Of a DNA stretch of 64,000 nt, positions 27,418-37,173 are shown piece after piece. Positions within the stretch are counted from its first letter, which is position 1, and each line of letters begins with the position of its first letter. The notes beneath the pieces are model-generated. The model worked only from the letters and a program-made list of their open reading frames with translations, had not been told where the DNA came from and did not search any database. The position numbers were made by a program, and so were the translations under genes. Source of the DNA: Micromonospora siamensis (GTDB lineage: Bacteria; Actinomycetota; Actinomycetes; Mycobacteriales; Micromonosporaceae); the NCBI RefSeq assembly GCF_900090305.1, contig NZ_LT607751.1, forward strand, positions 2,418,001 to 2,482,000. Direction: 5' to 3'.

Positions 27418-28068
27418 GTGAACACCTCCACCGCCCTGCTCTTCGCCGATCTCACCGGGGTGGCCGTCTTCGCCGCCTCCGGGGCCTCCGCGGCGGTGGC
27501 CAAACGGCTCGACATCTTCGGCGTCGTCTTCGTCGGAGTGGTCGCCGCGCTCGGTGGCGGCATCTTCCGGGACCTGGTCATCGACGAGGTGCCCCCGCTG
27601 GCCTTCGGCGACTGGCGGTACGCGGTGACCGCCGCCGCCACCGCCACCGCGGTCTTCTGGCTGCACCCCCAGCTCGCCCGGTTGCGCACCACCGTGCTGG
27701 TGCTCGACGCGGCCGGTCTCGGGCTGTTCACCGTCACCGGCACCCTCAAGGCGCTCGACGCGCACGTGCCCGCGGTCGGCGCCTGCATGATCGGCATGCT
27801 CACCGCGATCGGCGGCGGGTTGGGCCGTGACCTGCTCACCGGGGAGATCCCGGTGGTGCTGCGGCGGGAGATCTACGCGGTGGCCGCGCTCGCCGGCTCG
27901 ATCGCGGTGGCGCTGCTGAACGTCGCCGGCCTGGCCAACGCCGCCTGGCTCACCGGCGCCGCCGTGCTGGTCTTCGCGCTGCGGCTGGTGGCGCTGCGGC
28001 GGCGCTGGTCCGCCCCGGTACCGGCGATGCGCCCGCCCCGCACCGGCGTACGCGGCCCGCAGGGCTGA
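27418..28068 (+). CDS. TRIC-like cation channel family membrane protein (UPF0126)
   Basis: A 216-residue membrane protein with two repeats of the UPF0126/TRIC unit, each with three helices and a Gly-rich motif: GGGIFRDLV in the first repeat, IGGGLGRDLLTGEIPVVLRREIYA in the second. Prokaryotic TRIC homologues conduct monovalent cations such as potassium. Start GTG 27418 follows a TACCCT box at six bases. Confidence 0.9.
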   Translation: MNTSTALLFADLTGVAVFAASGASAAVAKRLDIFGVVFVGVVAALGGGIFRDLVIDEVPPLAFGDWRYAVTAAATATAVFWLHPQLARLRTTVLVLDAAGLGLFTVTGTLKALDAHVPAVGACMIGMLTAIGGGLGRDLLTGEIPVVLRREIYAVAALAGSIAVALLNVAGLANAAWLTGAAVLVFALRLVALRRRWSAPVPAMRPPRTGVRGPQG

Positions 28069-28174
28069 ACCGCCGCACCGGTCCGTCTGCCGCACCTGGC
28101 TCCGGTCCGGGGTCGGGCGGGGGTGGCGGATGTGACGGGCGTGGCGTCGGGTGGGGCGACGGGGCCCGGCTGGT

Positions 28175-28180
28175 TATGCT
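28175..28180 (+). promoter_or_regulatory. candidate -10 hexamer TATGCT for the helicase gene
   Basis: TATGCT would place the transcript start near 28187, giving a leader of about 34 bases that contains the GCGGAGG ribosome binding site before ATG 28221. No good -35 is seen. Confidence 0.4.
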
Positions 28181-28220
28181 GAGTCGGCCTTCGCGGCAGC
28201 TACTGCGCGGAGGCGTTTTC

Positions 28221-30020
28221 ATGGGCGGCGGTACCCGTGGCCCTCGGCCGGGGTCCGCCTTCGTGCGGTCGGAGAGGAGCCTTCGCGTGGCAGCCCGGAC
28301 GCCGGCGCTCGAGACGTTTCCGGCACTACGCGCGTGGCAGCGCAAGGCGCTGGTGGAATACCTGCGCCGCCGGACCGATGACTTCACCGCGGTCGCCACG
28401 CCGGGCGCGGGCAAGACCACCTTCGCCCTGCGGATCGCCGCCGAGCTGCTCGCCGACGGCACCGTCGAGGCGGTCACCGTGGTCGCCCCGACCGAGCACC
28501 TGAAGACCCAGTGGGCGCAGGCCGCCGCCCGGGTCGGCGTCCAGCTCGACTCCGCGTTCCGCAACGCCGACCTGCACTCCTCCGCCGACTTCCACGGCGC
28601 GGTGGTGACCTACGCCCAGGTCGGCATGGCCCCGCAGGTGCACCGCCGGCGCACCATGACCCGGCGCACCCTGGTCGTCCTCGACGAGATCCACCACGCC
28701 GGCGACTCCCGGACCTGGGGCGACGGCGTCAAGGCCGCCTTCGAGCCCGCCGTACGCCGGCTGATGCTCACCGGCACGCCGTTCCGCTCCGACGACAACC
28801 CGATCCCGTTCGTCAGCTACGAGCGGGGCGGGGACGGGCTGCTCCGCTCCCGCGCCGACTCCGTCTACGGCTACTCCGACGCGCTGCGCGACGGCGTGGT
28901 CCGGCCGGTGCTCTTCCTGGCGTACTCGGGGGAGACCCGGTGGCGCACCAACGCCGGTGACGAACTGGCCGCCCGGCTGGGTGAGCCGATGACCCAGGAC
29001 CTCATCGCGCAGGCCTGGCGTACCGCGCTGGACCCGGCCGGCGACTGGATGCCCCAGGTGCTCCGCGCCGCCGACGCCCGGCTGACCGTGCTGCGCGAGA
29101 ACGGCATGCCCGACGCCGGCGGCCTGGTGATCGCCACCGACCAGCAGGTGGCCCGCGCGTACGCGAAGCTGATCGAGCAGCTCACCGGCGAGAAGGCCGC
29201 GGTGGTGCTCTCCGACGACCAGGGCGCGTCCGCGCGGATCGCGACGTTCGCGGCCTCCGAGCAGCGTTGGCTGGTCGCGGTCCGGATGGTCTCCGAGGGC
29301 GTCGACATCCCCCGGCTGGCCGTCGGTGTCTACGCGACCAGCGCGAGCACCCCGCTCTACTTCGCCCAGGCGATCGGCCGTTTCGTCCGGGCCCGCCGGC
29401 CCGGGGAGACCGCCTCGGTCTTCCTACCCAGCGTGCCGCACCTGCTCGGGCTGGCCAGCGAGATGGAGGCCGAGCGGGACCACGTGCTCGGCAAGCCGAA
29501 GGACCGCGAGGGCTTCGACGACGACCTGCTGGAACGCGCCCAGCGCGACGACCAGGCCAGCGGGGAGCTGGAGAAGCGCTTCGCGGCGCTCTCCGCCACC
29601 GCCGAGCTGGACCAGGTGATCTTCGACGGCGCGTCCTTCGGCACGGCCGCCCAGGCCGGCACGCCGGAGGAGGAGGAATACCTGGGCCTGCCCGGCCTGC
29701 TCACCGCCGATCAGGTCTCGCTGCTGCTGACCAAGCGCCAGGCCGACCAGCTGGCCGCCCAGCGCCGCCGGGCGGCCGCGCAGCCCGTCGAGACGGCCCC
29801 TGCGGCCTCCGCGGCGCCGCCGGCACCGATGAGCGCCGCCCAGCGTCGGGTGGCCCTCAGGCGCCAGCTGAACGCCCTGGTGGCCGCCCGGCACCACCGC
29901 ACCGGACAGCCGCACGGCAAGATCCACGCGGAGCTGCGGCGGTTGTGCGGGGGGCCGCCCAGCGCCCAGGCGACCATCGAACAGCTCGAGGAACGCATCG
30001 CCACCGTCCAGACCCTCTGA
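28221..30020 (+). CDS. DEAD/DEAH-box helicase, XPB/UvsW-like
   Basis: A 599-residue superfamily 2 helicase. Motif I is TPGAGKTTFALRIA, motif II DEIHH in VVLDEIHHAGD, motif III LTGTPF, and the C-terminal RecA-like domain has motif VI QAIGRFVRARR. The last 130 residues after EEEEYLGLPGLL are Ala/Gln/Arg-rich with a predicted helical tail. It probably acts in DNA repair or recombination; the substrate is unknown. ATG 28221 has GCGGAGG at suitable spacing; an ATG at 28176 upstream falls on the putative -10 box. Confidence 0.88.
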   Translation: MGGGTRGPRPGSAFVRSERSLRVAARTPALETFPALRAWQRKALVEYLRRRTDDFTAVATPGAGKTTFALRIAAELLADGTVEAVTVVAPTEHLKTQWAQAAARVGVQLDSAFRNADLHSSADFHGAVVTYAQVGMAPQVHRRRTMTRRTLVVLDEIHHAGDSRTWGDGVKAAFEPAVRRLMLTGTPFRSDDNPIPFVSYERGGDGLLRSRADSVYGYSDALRDGVVRPVLFLAYSGETRWRTNAGDELAARLGEPMTQDLIAQAWRTALDPAGDWMPQVLRAADARLTVLRENGMPDAGGLVIATDQQVARAYAKLIEQLTGEKAAVVLSDDQGASARIATFAASEQRWLVAVRMVSEGVDIPRLAVGVYATSASTPLYFAQAIGRFVRARRPGETASVFLPSVPHLLGLASEMEAERDHVLGKPKDREGFDDDLLERAQRDDQASGELEKRFAALSATAELDQVIFDGASFGTAAQAGTPEEEEYLGLPGLLTADQVSLLLTKRQADQLAAQRRRAAAQPVETAPAASAAPPAPMSAAQRRVALRRQLNALVAARHHRTGQPHGKIHAELRRLCGGPPSAQATIEQLEERIATVQTL

Positions 30021-30164
30021 GCCGACGTTCGCCAGGTCGTGGCGTTCCGGGCTTCGACAGGGCCGGGTTGCGGCGGGTCGCCCTGTCCGGTTGGTCGGGC
30101 CGGGCCGAGTTGGGGCCCGTGCTCGCCCCCCGCTGCGGATCGTGCCCGGCCCGGCCCTTCTGGT

Positions 30165-30341
30165 GCCTACAGACTTGAGAGCACCGGTGACTCACCCGGC
30201 GGGAAGCGCGTGCCCCCGCGGGAGACGGTGTCCGCCGGTGCGTCAGGTCGCCGATATCGGGGTCCCCCGCAGGCCCCCGGGGACCCGGTCGGATCCGGCC
30301 CGCGCCTCCGCTGAGTCGTCCACGCTCTCAAGTCTGTAGGC
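30165..30341. ncRNA. 177-bp element closed by perfect 18-bp inverted repeats; candidate structured RNA or MITE-like repeat
   Basis: GCCTACAGACTTGAGAGC (30165-30182) and its exact complement (30324-30341) bracket 141 bases. Inside are further hairpins: a 9-bp stem with one bulge (30193-30202 with 30232-30240) enclosing CGCG-TGCCCC-CGCG, and an 8-bp stem GGGTCCCC/GGGGACCC (30260-30267 with 30279-30286). Both inner loops are C-rich. The ends would pair into a closing stem in RNA. The strand is undecided. A small mobile repeat is the alternative. No known RNA family is claimed. Confidence 0.5.
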
Positions 30342-30384
30342 GGCCCGACCGATGTCCGCACCCGGTCGATCCTCGGCCATCTGG

Positions 30385-30429
30385 AAAAAGCCGACCGGAG
30401 GGCCCTGGTGGGCGCCTCCGGTCGGCTTT
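30385..30429. terminator. strong bidirectional intrinsic terminator
   Basis: AAAAA, then arms GCCGACCGGAGG (30390-30401) and CCTCCGGTCGGC (30415-30426), with an inner GCCC-TGGT-GGGC stem, then TTT. The A-tract and T-tract let it work in both directions: downstream of the helicase and the 177-bp element on plus, and of the DUF7455 gene on minus. Confidence 0.9.
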
Positions 30430-30452
30430 GTCGTCGGGTTGCGGTTATGAAT

Positions 30453-30686
30453 TCAGTTCGCCATCAGATCGGCGCCACGCCAGCTGAACTCCGGGTCCGT
30501 CGCGTACCGCACGGTGATCTTCACGAGATCCTCCGCGTACTTGTTCGCGTGGTGCCCGCAGAACACCAGTTCGCTTCCACCAGCCAGAGTGATCCGGAGC
30601 TTGCCGGCAGCATTGCAGCGGTCGCACCGTTCATCGGCGGCCGGGGGGCTCACCGTCTCGGGCGGCGGCGTGAGGGTCGGGGTCAT
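30453..30686 (-). CDS. DUF7455-type small zinc-binding protein
   Basis: A 77-residue protein with the pattern CDRCNAAGKLRITLAGGSELVFCGHHANKYAEDL. CxxC and CxHH give four probable zinc ligands. It is a common actinobacterial small protein next to the principal sigma factor gene; function unknown. ATG 30686 is preferred because AGGAGGAAGG precedes it. The longer frame to 30815 crosses the probable promoter. Confidence 0.85.
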   Translation of the reverse strand: MTPTLTPPPETVSPPAADERCDRCNAAGKLRITLAGGSELVFCGHHANKYAEDLVKITVRYATDPEFSWRGADLMAN

Positions 30687-30930
30687 CGCCTTCCTCCTCT
30701 GGTCGTCACCGATGAACAATCTCTTCGGTCGTTGCTCACCTATCCTGCAACACCCACGAGGGGTGCTGCCTTCCCTGAGTGCCCGCGGGGGACCGAGGTC
30801 ACACATGGCAGGCACAGTGTGCCGTGCACCAAGGGTGCCACGTCAACGATCACATTCGTGCAACCGGCCGGTCACCATGCGGTGTTGCACGCCAGGTGAT
30901 CAAAGCGACACGGCCGGTTGACGAATTCGA
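30687..30930. other. 244-bp gap between principal sigma factor and DUF7455 genes
   Basis: No gene is visible. On the minus strand TTGACG (in CGTTGACGTGGC) and a later GGATAGGT could form a promoter for DUF7455. A GTGCAAC...GTTGCAC inverted repeat sits nearer the sigma-factor stop and might be a weak terminator. Confidence 0.35.
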
Positions 30931-32529
<1,599 letters not shown>

Positions 32530-32672
32530 GAATGACCTTCCGGAGGCGAAGAGCGAGCACGGCCGGGTCGTCCGGCGCAGCGCGGGACACCGTGCCGGGC
32601 GATGTGGTTGAGGGACCCCCGTGTCCCGGGCCGGCCGGTCGTTGGCGGTCCGTGGCGCGTGGGCAGGGGTGA

Positions 32673-32678
32673 ATTGTA
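32673..32678 (-). promoter_or_regulatory. candidate -10 hexamer TACAAT for sigA
   Basis: TACAAT lies within an AT-richer patch 144 bases upstream of the sigA start and would give a leader of about 135 bases. No clear -35 is seen. Confidence 0.4.
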
Positions 32679-32817
32679 ACGCCGTCTGCCGCGATCATCC
32701 TGCGCCGCACGGCGTACCGGCGGTCGGGACCGCCGATTCGGCGCAGATGTGGACTTTGTAAGGATGATACTCGCGCGCGGCGGGGGAGGTCCCACTCGTG
32801 CGGGAAGGGGACGAACC

Positions 32818-33639
32818 ATGAGCCGTTCGGCGCCGTCGTCGGAGGAACTGCTGCGGATCGCCGTGGCGGTGGCGCGGGAGGCCGCGGCCACCGCGTACCG
32901 GATGCGGGCCGAGGGGGTCTCGGTGGCCGCGACGAAGAGCACCGCCACCGACGTGGTCACCGCCGCCGACCGGGCGGTGGAGCGGCAGGTCCTCGACGCG
33001 CTGCGCCGGCTGCGCCCCGACGACGCGGTGCTCGGCGAGGAGTACGGCGAGGGCGACGCCGGCGCGGCCGGCTCCGACGGCGTGCGCTGGATCGTCGACC
33101 CGATCGACGGCACGGTCAACTACCTGTACGGGCTGCCCAACAGCGCGGTCTCGCTGGCAGCGGAGGTCGCCGGCACGGTGGTCGCCGGGGTGGTCCGCAA
33201 CATCACCACCGGCGAGGAGTGGACCGCCACGTCCGGCGGCGGCGCCCACCGGGACGGCGTCCGCCTGCGCTGCTCCACCGAGACCGATCTGGGGCAGGCG
33301 CTGGTCGCCACCGGGTTCGGCTACGCCGCCGAGCGGCGGGCGCACCAGGCCCGGGTGCTGGGCGGGCTGATCGAGCACGTCCGGGACATCCGCCGGTTCG
33401 GGGCGGCCGCCATCGATCTCTGCCTGGCCGCCGAGGGGCGGGTCGACGCGTACTACGAGAAGGGGCTCGCCGCCTGGGACCTGGCCGCTGGCGGGCTGGT
33501 CGCCACCGAGGCGGGGTTGCGGGTGGCCGGCCTCGGTGGTCGGGCGGCCGGACCGGACCTGGTGCTGGCGGCGCCGCCGGCCCTGTTCGGGCCGCTGCAC
33601 GAGCGGCTCGCGGACCTGGACGCCTCCGGCGGCCCCTGA
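32818..33639 (+). CDS. inositol monophosphatase family protein
   Basis: A 273-residue metal-dependent sugar phosphatase. Metal-binding motifs are LGEEYGEG, IVDPIDGTVNYLYG and the C-terminal WDLAAGGLVATEAG. It would hydrolyse myo-inositol 1-phosphate or a related substrate; actinomycetes use inositol for phosphatidylinositol and mycothiol. ATG 32818 has GGGAAGGGGA nine bases or so upstream. Divergent from sigA across a 288-base gap. Confidence 0.92.
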   Translation: MSRSAPSSEELLRIAVAVAREAAATAYRMRAEGVSVAATKSTATDVVTAADRAVERQVLDALRRLRPDDAVLGEEYGEGDAGAAGSDGVRWIVDPIDGTVNYLYGLPNSAVSLAAEVAGTVVAGVVRNITTGEEWTATSGGGAHRDGVRLRCSTETDLGQALVATGFGYAAERRAHQARVLGGLIEHVRDIRRFGAAAIDLCLAAEGRVDAYYEKGLAAWDLAAGGLVATEAGLRVAGLGGRAAGPDLVLAAPPALFGPLHERLADLDASGGP

Positions 33640-33646
33640 GGGCGAG

Positions 33647-33666
33647 CGGCCCGGACCGGCGGGCCG
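33647..33666. terminator. weak hairpin between convergent genes
   Basis: Six-base arms CGGCCC and GGGCCG with an eight-base loop in the 42-base gap between the phosphatase and LytR_C-type genes. Confidence 0.4.
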
Positions 33667-33681
33667 TGCCCGAAGGGCGGA

Positions 33682-34212
33682 CTACTTGTCGGCGGGCATC
33701 GGGCAGGTGCCGTCGGGCAGGTCCGGGGTGCCCAGGTCGCCCAGCGCCTGGTTGACCTCGGTGGTGGTGGCCAGCTGCTGGAACTGGCTGCCGAGGATCA
33801 CGTCCACCGTGTCGTCCTTGCGCTTGATGTCCCAGCTCAACTTCACGTTGTCCAGGAAGTACGCCCGCAGGAGCTGCGCGGAGCCGACGCCCTTGGGGCC
33901 GTACCGCAGGACCGCCACGCCGTCGAGCCGCTGCTTGGCGTTGTCGACCTTCTTGATCTGGAACTTGCGGTAGCGGAAGTCGTCCGCCACCTCGGCGGCC
34001 TGGCCGGGCGTGCTGGTCGCGTTGAAGACGTTGATCTTGATGTCCTTCTGCTCGCGCAGGCGCAGGTCCGCCAGGGGCCAGCCGTCCGGGCAGCTCTGGG
34101 CGCTGACGGCGTTGCCCTGCGAGTCCCGGACCACGGCCACGACCACGACGACCAGGGCGGCGACCGCCAGCAGGCCGACGACAACGAGTGCTCGCACTCG
34201 CGCAAAGCTCAT
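33682..34212 (-). CDS. membrane-anchored LytR C-terminal domain protein
   Basis: A 176-residue protein. Residues 7-29 form one membrane helix (VRALVVVGLLAVAALVVVVVAVV). The outer part has the LytR_C pattern: INVFNATSTPGQAAEVADDFRYRKFQI, then VAVLRYGPKGVGSAQLL. LytR_C domains accompany cell-wall polymer ligases, but stand-alone copies like this have no proven activity. ATG 34212 has GGGAGC upstream. Convergent with the phosphatase. Confidence 0.85.
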   Translation of the reverse strand: MSFARVRALVVVGLLAVAALVVVVVAVVRDSQGNAVSAQSCPDGWPLADLRLREQKDIKINVFNATSTPGQAAEVADDFRYRKFQIKKVDNAKQRLDGVAVLRYGPKGVGSAQLLRAYFLDNVKLSWDIKRKDDTVDVILGSQFQQLATTTEVNQALGDLGTPDLPDGTCPMPADK

Positions 34213-34632
34213 CTGGGGGCTCCCGGGCGATGGGTGGGTGGCGGCGGCCGTCGGCGGTCGGGCCGCCCCGCCGGCCGTCGAGTACGCCGCTGAGGTTAAC
34301 GGGTGTCCGGCCGTCGCGTGGAAACAGCCGGACATGCCGGCGCGCCAACCGGGAACCAGGTACTACTACCCCTATCTTCGTGTCGCCTGAGTCACATTGG
34401 GAACAACTTCCGGCGCAGGGGCGTACATCTCTGCCGCGAGGGCGGTATACATGCCTCGCCCGAGGGGGAGGTAAGGTACCGCGCTCGCCGGAGGCGTTTC
34501 TCTGGCGGCCCCGGTCCGGCCGGCAGCCGGGTCGGGAGACCGACACAAATGGTGGCCGGCCAGCGGAACCGAAACAGTGTCGTCCGGCGTTACAACCGGA
34601 AGCGACCATATCGATATGGGAGAGTGAAACCG
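34213..34632. other. 420-bp divergent promoter region before DUF4193
   Basis: No protein gene is supported. TATCTT at 34373-34378 and a later GTATAC within an imperfect inverted repeat (GCGAGGGCGGTATACATGCCTCGC) are possible plus-strand promoter or operator elements. The last 20 bases contain GGGAGA, the ribosome binding site for DUF4193. The long 5' region suggests regulated transcription, but I cannot assign a known riboswitch. Confidence 0.4.
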
Positions 34633-34929
34633 ATGGCCACCGACTACGACGCCCCGCGTCGCGACGAGGTCGACCTCGGCGAGGACAGCCTGGAAGAGCT
34701 CAAGGCCCGGCGGGTCGACTCACAGTCGGGCGCCGTGGACGTCGACGAGGCCGAGGTTGCCGAGAGCTTCGAGCTGCCCGGCGCTGACCTGGCCGACGAG
34801 GAGCTCACGGTCAAGGTGCTACCGATGCAGCAGGACGAGTTCCGGTGTGCGCGCTGCTTCCTGGTGCACCACCGCAGCCAGCTGGCGGTCGAGCGCAATG
34901 GCGAGCTGATCTGCCGAGAGTGCGTCTGA
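34633..34929 (+). CDS. DUF4193 zinc-ribbon protein
   Basis: A 98-residue acidic protein of the DUF4193 family: ATDYDAPRRDEVDLGEDSLEELKARR at the N-terminus and a C-terminal zinc ribbon CARCFLVHHRSQL...CRECV, with the last two Cys at the extreme C-terminus. Widely conserved in actinobacteria; function unknown. ATG 34633 has GGGAGAG seven bases upstream. A perfect hairpin follows the stop. Confidence 0.92.
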   Translation: MATDYDAPRRDEVDLGEDSLEELKARRVDSQSGAVDVDEAEVAESFELPGADLADEELTVKVLPMQQDEFRCARCFLVHHRSQLAVERNGELICRECV

Positions 34930-34946
34930 TCACGACGCGAGTCACG

Positions 34947-34976
34947 AGCGGCGGCCTCCGGGACGGGGCCGCCGCT
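34947..34976 (+). terminator. hairpin after DUF4193
   Basis: Perfect ten-base arms AGCGGCGGCC and GGCCGCCGCT with a ten-base loop, 18 bases after the stop. Confidence 0.75.
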
Positions 34977-35135
34977 GTTCGACCCCACCGACGCCGACGG
35001 CGGGGAACCGCCTGACGCGGATCAGGTGGTTTCCGCGTCGCCGGAACCGGGGAGTTCGAACGCCATGAGCGGACCGATGACCGTGTCCGGCGCGCCCCGG
35101 GCGTACGCCGGCACCGGACGGAACGGGGTGGCGGC

Positions 35136-36029
35136 GTGAAGTGGCGCAGCGGGCGGGACGACAAGTCGGCCGGTGACCACCGGGACGACGCCGATCCCGC
35201 GGCCCACCGTGCCGCCGGTGACCTGTCGGTGAGCGACGACGTCGTCGCGAGCCGGCCCGGCGTCGGGGTCGACCGGGACGAACCGGCCGGCCGTGAGCTG
35301 GCCGCCCGGGACGAGCTGGGGGAGACCGTGGCGGCGCTGACCGCCGACGACCTCGCCCCGGCCCGCCGTCGTCAGCTGCTCACCCGGCTGGTCGGGGAGA
35401 CCCGTGCCCGCGGGGTCGCCGACCTGTTCAAGCCGAAGGCCGCGCTGCGCTGGATGACCGACACCGTCGCCGACGTCGCGCCGCACGTTCCGGTCCGTGA
35501 CCTCGCCACCCTGCGCCGGCACTTCCCCGGCCTGGACGACGAGGAGCTGGCCGAGCGGCTCGTCCGCAACGCCGCCCGGGCCACCGCCGGGGTGGGCGCG
35601 GCCGGTGGCGGCGTGGCCGCCGTCGAGTGGGTGGCCACCCCGACCCTGCTCTCCGCGCCGGTGCTGCTGGCCGCCGAGACCGTCGTGGTGGTGGCGATCG
35701 AGCTGAAGCTCATCGGCGAGCTGCACGAGATCTACCGGATTCCGATCCCCGCCACGGGCACCCAGCGCGCGGTCGCCCTGGTCCAGTCCTGGGCCGGCCA
35801 GCGGGGGATCAACCCGATGACGCCCGGCGTGGGGGTGAGTGCCGTGCTCGGCACCGCCGCCCGCAAGGAGCTGCGGGACACCCTGCTCAAGCGATTCGGC
35901 CGCAACCTGACCACCCTCGGACCGTTCCTGACCGGCGCCGCCGTGGCCGGCTACCTCAACCGACGCTCCACGCTTGCGCTGGCCGGCCAGCTCCGCGGCG
36001 ACCTGCGCCGCCGCCGCGGCAAGCGCTGA
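35136..36029 (+). CDS. hypothetical membrane-associated protein
   Basis: A 297-residue protein without a recognised family. Residues 1-75 are charged and disordered. The middle has hydrophobic, Gly/Ala/Val-rich segments ([40 protein letters not shown]) that may be membrane-associated, and [14 protein letters not shown] near the end is another. The C-terminus is very basic ([10 protein letters not shown]). The GTG at 35136 sits in a GTGA with a short upstream frame of doubtful coding status. Convergent with DUF3093, eight bases apart. Confidence 0.7.
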   Translation: MKWRSGRDDKSAGDHRDDADPAAHRAAGDLSVSDDVVASRPGVGVDRDEPAGRELAARDELGETVAALTADDLAPARRRQLLTRLVGETRARGVADLFKPKAALRWMTDTVADVAPHVPVRDLATLRRHFPGLDDEELAERLVRNAARATAGVGAAGGGVAAVEWVATPTLLSAPVLLAAETVVVVAIELKLIGELHEIYRIPIPATGTQRAVALVQSWAGQRGINPMTPGVGVSAVLGTAARKELRDTLLKRFGRNLTTLGPFLTGAAVAGYLNRRSTLALAGQLRGDLRRRRGKR

Positions 36030-36037
36030 GCCGCCGG

Positions 36038-36526
36038 TCAGGCCGGGCCGCGGGCCCGCAGGATCGCCTCGGCCAGCGCCACCGGGTGGCGGGAGCTGAC
36101 CACCCAGAACGGCGTGGGGTCGGCCGGGTCGTCGAGCACCACCTGCACGGCGCCGCCGATCCAGGGCCGCTGCACCACGAAGGCGAGCGGGTCGGCCCCG
36201 ACGCCCAGCACCTCCCGGCGGCCGGCCGCGTCCAACGGGACGGCGTCGGCGACGAACCGGACCGGCAGCCGCGCGTCGTCGACCAGCAGCTCCCCGTCGC
36301 GTACCGCGACCCGGATCCGGCCCAGCCACCACAGGGCGGCGGCGGTCGCCGGCAGCAGCACCGCGAAGGGCAGCCAGGCGCGTACGCCCGCGCCGCCCAG
36401 CCACACCTCGGCGGCGAGCAGGGCGGCGACGGCCAGCCCGGCCAGCGCGTACCACCAGGGCAGCCGGAGCTTCTCGGAGTATTCGACGGCGGCGTTGGCG
36501 GGCGTCGGCGACGGGGACACGCTCAC
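36038..36526 (-). CDS. DUF3093 membrane protein
   Basis: A 162-residue protein with two membrane helices (about 24-43 and 51-68) and a soluble C-terminal domain. The start [15 protein letters not shown] and the end [17 protein letters not shown] are DUF3093 hallmarks. Function unknown. In actinobacteria it is regularly found next to dut, as here. GTG 36526 lies six bases after a minus-strand TACCCT. Confidence 0.88.
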   Translation of the reverse strand: MSVSPSPTPANAAVEYSEKLRLPWWYALAGLAVAALLAAEVWLGGAGVRAWLPFAVLLPATAAALWWLGRIRVAVRDGELLVDDARLPVRFVADAVPLDAAGRREVLGVGADPLAFVVQRPWIGGAVQVVLDDPADPTPFWVVSSRHPVALAEAILRARGPA

Positions 36527-36532
36527 GGTTCG

Positions 36533-36538
36533 AGGGTA
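36533..36538 (-). promoter_or_regulatory. -10 hexamer TACCCT, leaderless start at 36526
   Basis: TACCCT on the minus strand ends six bases before the DUF3093 GTG, with no ribosome binding site. Confidence 0.5.
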
Positions 36539-36610
36539 CGGCGCACGGCCGCCCGTCGATTCGGCAGGATGTCAGGGGCAGCGAGTGGAACCGGACGGAA
36601 GAGGAAGATC

Positions 36611-37144
36611 GTGACGGACGTCGTACCCGTACCGGTGCGGCAGCTCGACCCGGAGCTGCCGTTGCCGGCGTACGCCCATCCCGGTGACGCCGGGGCCGAC
36701 CTGGTCGCCGCCGCCGACGTGGAGCTGCCGCCCGGCGGACGCGCGCTGGTGCCGACCGGCGTGGCGCTGGCCCTCCCGGAGGGGTACGTCGGGCTGGTCC
36801 ACCCCCGGTCCGGACTCGCGGCCAGGCTCGGCGTGACCGTGCTCAACGCGCCCGGTACGGTCGACGCCGGCTACCGGGGTGAGATCCTGGTCAACCTGAT
36901 CAACCATGATCGGGTCGCCCCGGCGCGGATCGCCCGCGGTGACCGGATCGCGCAGCTCGTCGTCCAGCAGGTGGCGCGGGCGCAGTTCCGGCCGGTGGCC
37001 GAGCTGCCCGACACGCCGCGCGGTTCGGGCGGGCACGGTTCGACCGGCGGCCACGCCGGGCTGACGCCGTACCCGACCGGGGCGGAGGGCCGGCGCGCCG
37101 ACCCGGATCGGGCCGGCGGGTTGACGGAAGAGGTGGCAGGGTGA
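36611..37144 (+). CDS. dut: dUTP diphosphatase
   Basis: A 177-residue trimeric dUTPase producing dUMP and pyrophosphate, keeping uracil out of DNA. All five motifs are visible: DAGADLVAA (1), PRSGLAAR (2), [11 protein letters not shown] with catalytic Asp and Tyr (3), RGDRIAQLV (4) and the Gly-rich arm [10 protein letters not shown] (5). The 30 residues after motif 5 are an unusual charged extension. GTG 36611 has GAGGAAG upstream. The stop overlaps a ten-residue mini-frame. Confidence 0.95.
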   Translation: MTDVVPVPVRQLDPELPLPAYAHPGDAGADLVAAADVELPPGGRALVPTGVALALPEGYVGLVHPRSGLAARLGVTVLNAPGTVDAGYRGEILVNLINHDRVAPARIARGDRIAQLVVQQVARAQFRPVAELPDTPRGSGGHGSTGGHAGLTPYPTGAEGRRADPDRAGGLTEEVAG

Positions 37145-37173
37145 GTGTGAACAGCGGAGGGTGGGCGCAGTGA
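37141..37173 (+). CDS. ten-residue coupling mini-ORF between dut and DUF3710
   Basis: GTG 37141 overlaps the dut stop (GTGA) and its own TGA at 37171-37173 overlaps the DUF3710 GTG start at 37170 (GTGA). The peptide would be [10 protein letters not shown]. The GGAGG at 37156-37160 for DUF3710 lies inside it. It may pass ribosomes from dut to DUF3710. Translation is unproven. Confidence 0.35.
   Translation: MSVNSGGWAQ

Larger units (their letters stand above)
30021..30452. other. 432-bp intergenic region, no protein gene supported
   Basis: No ORF here has codon use or homology suggesting a gene. The region contains the 177-bp inverted-repeat element (30165-30341) and the strong terminator 30385-30429. 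The remaining 144 bases after the helicase stop are featureless and GC-rich. Confidence 0.6.

Noticed and set aside
25234..28095. 953-residue minus-strand frame spanning several genes
   Set aside because: Only its 3' end (psuK, from 26130) is real. The upstream part runs antisense or out of frame through psuG, DUF3039 and the TRIC-like gene.
30165..30341. Assignment to a named RNA family such as 6S or 6C RNA
   Set aside because: The closed-stem shape and C-rich loops are suggestive, but no diagnostic consensus could be confirmed by eye, and the neighbouring genes are not those I associate with these RNAs.
30687..30815. Longer N-terminus for the DUF7455 protein
   Set aside because: The extra 43 residues show no family character and cross the likely promoter. 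A strong AGGAGGAAGG site precedes ATG 30686.
35026..35139. 37-residue frame ending in a GTGA with the gene at 35136
   Set aside because: The frame is read-through in phase with DUF4193 beyond its stop. It has no ribosome binding site and no recognisable protein. The overlap may be accidental, so it was not called.
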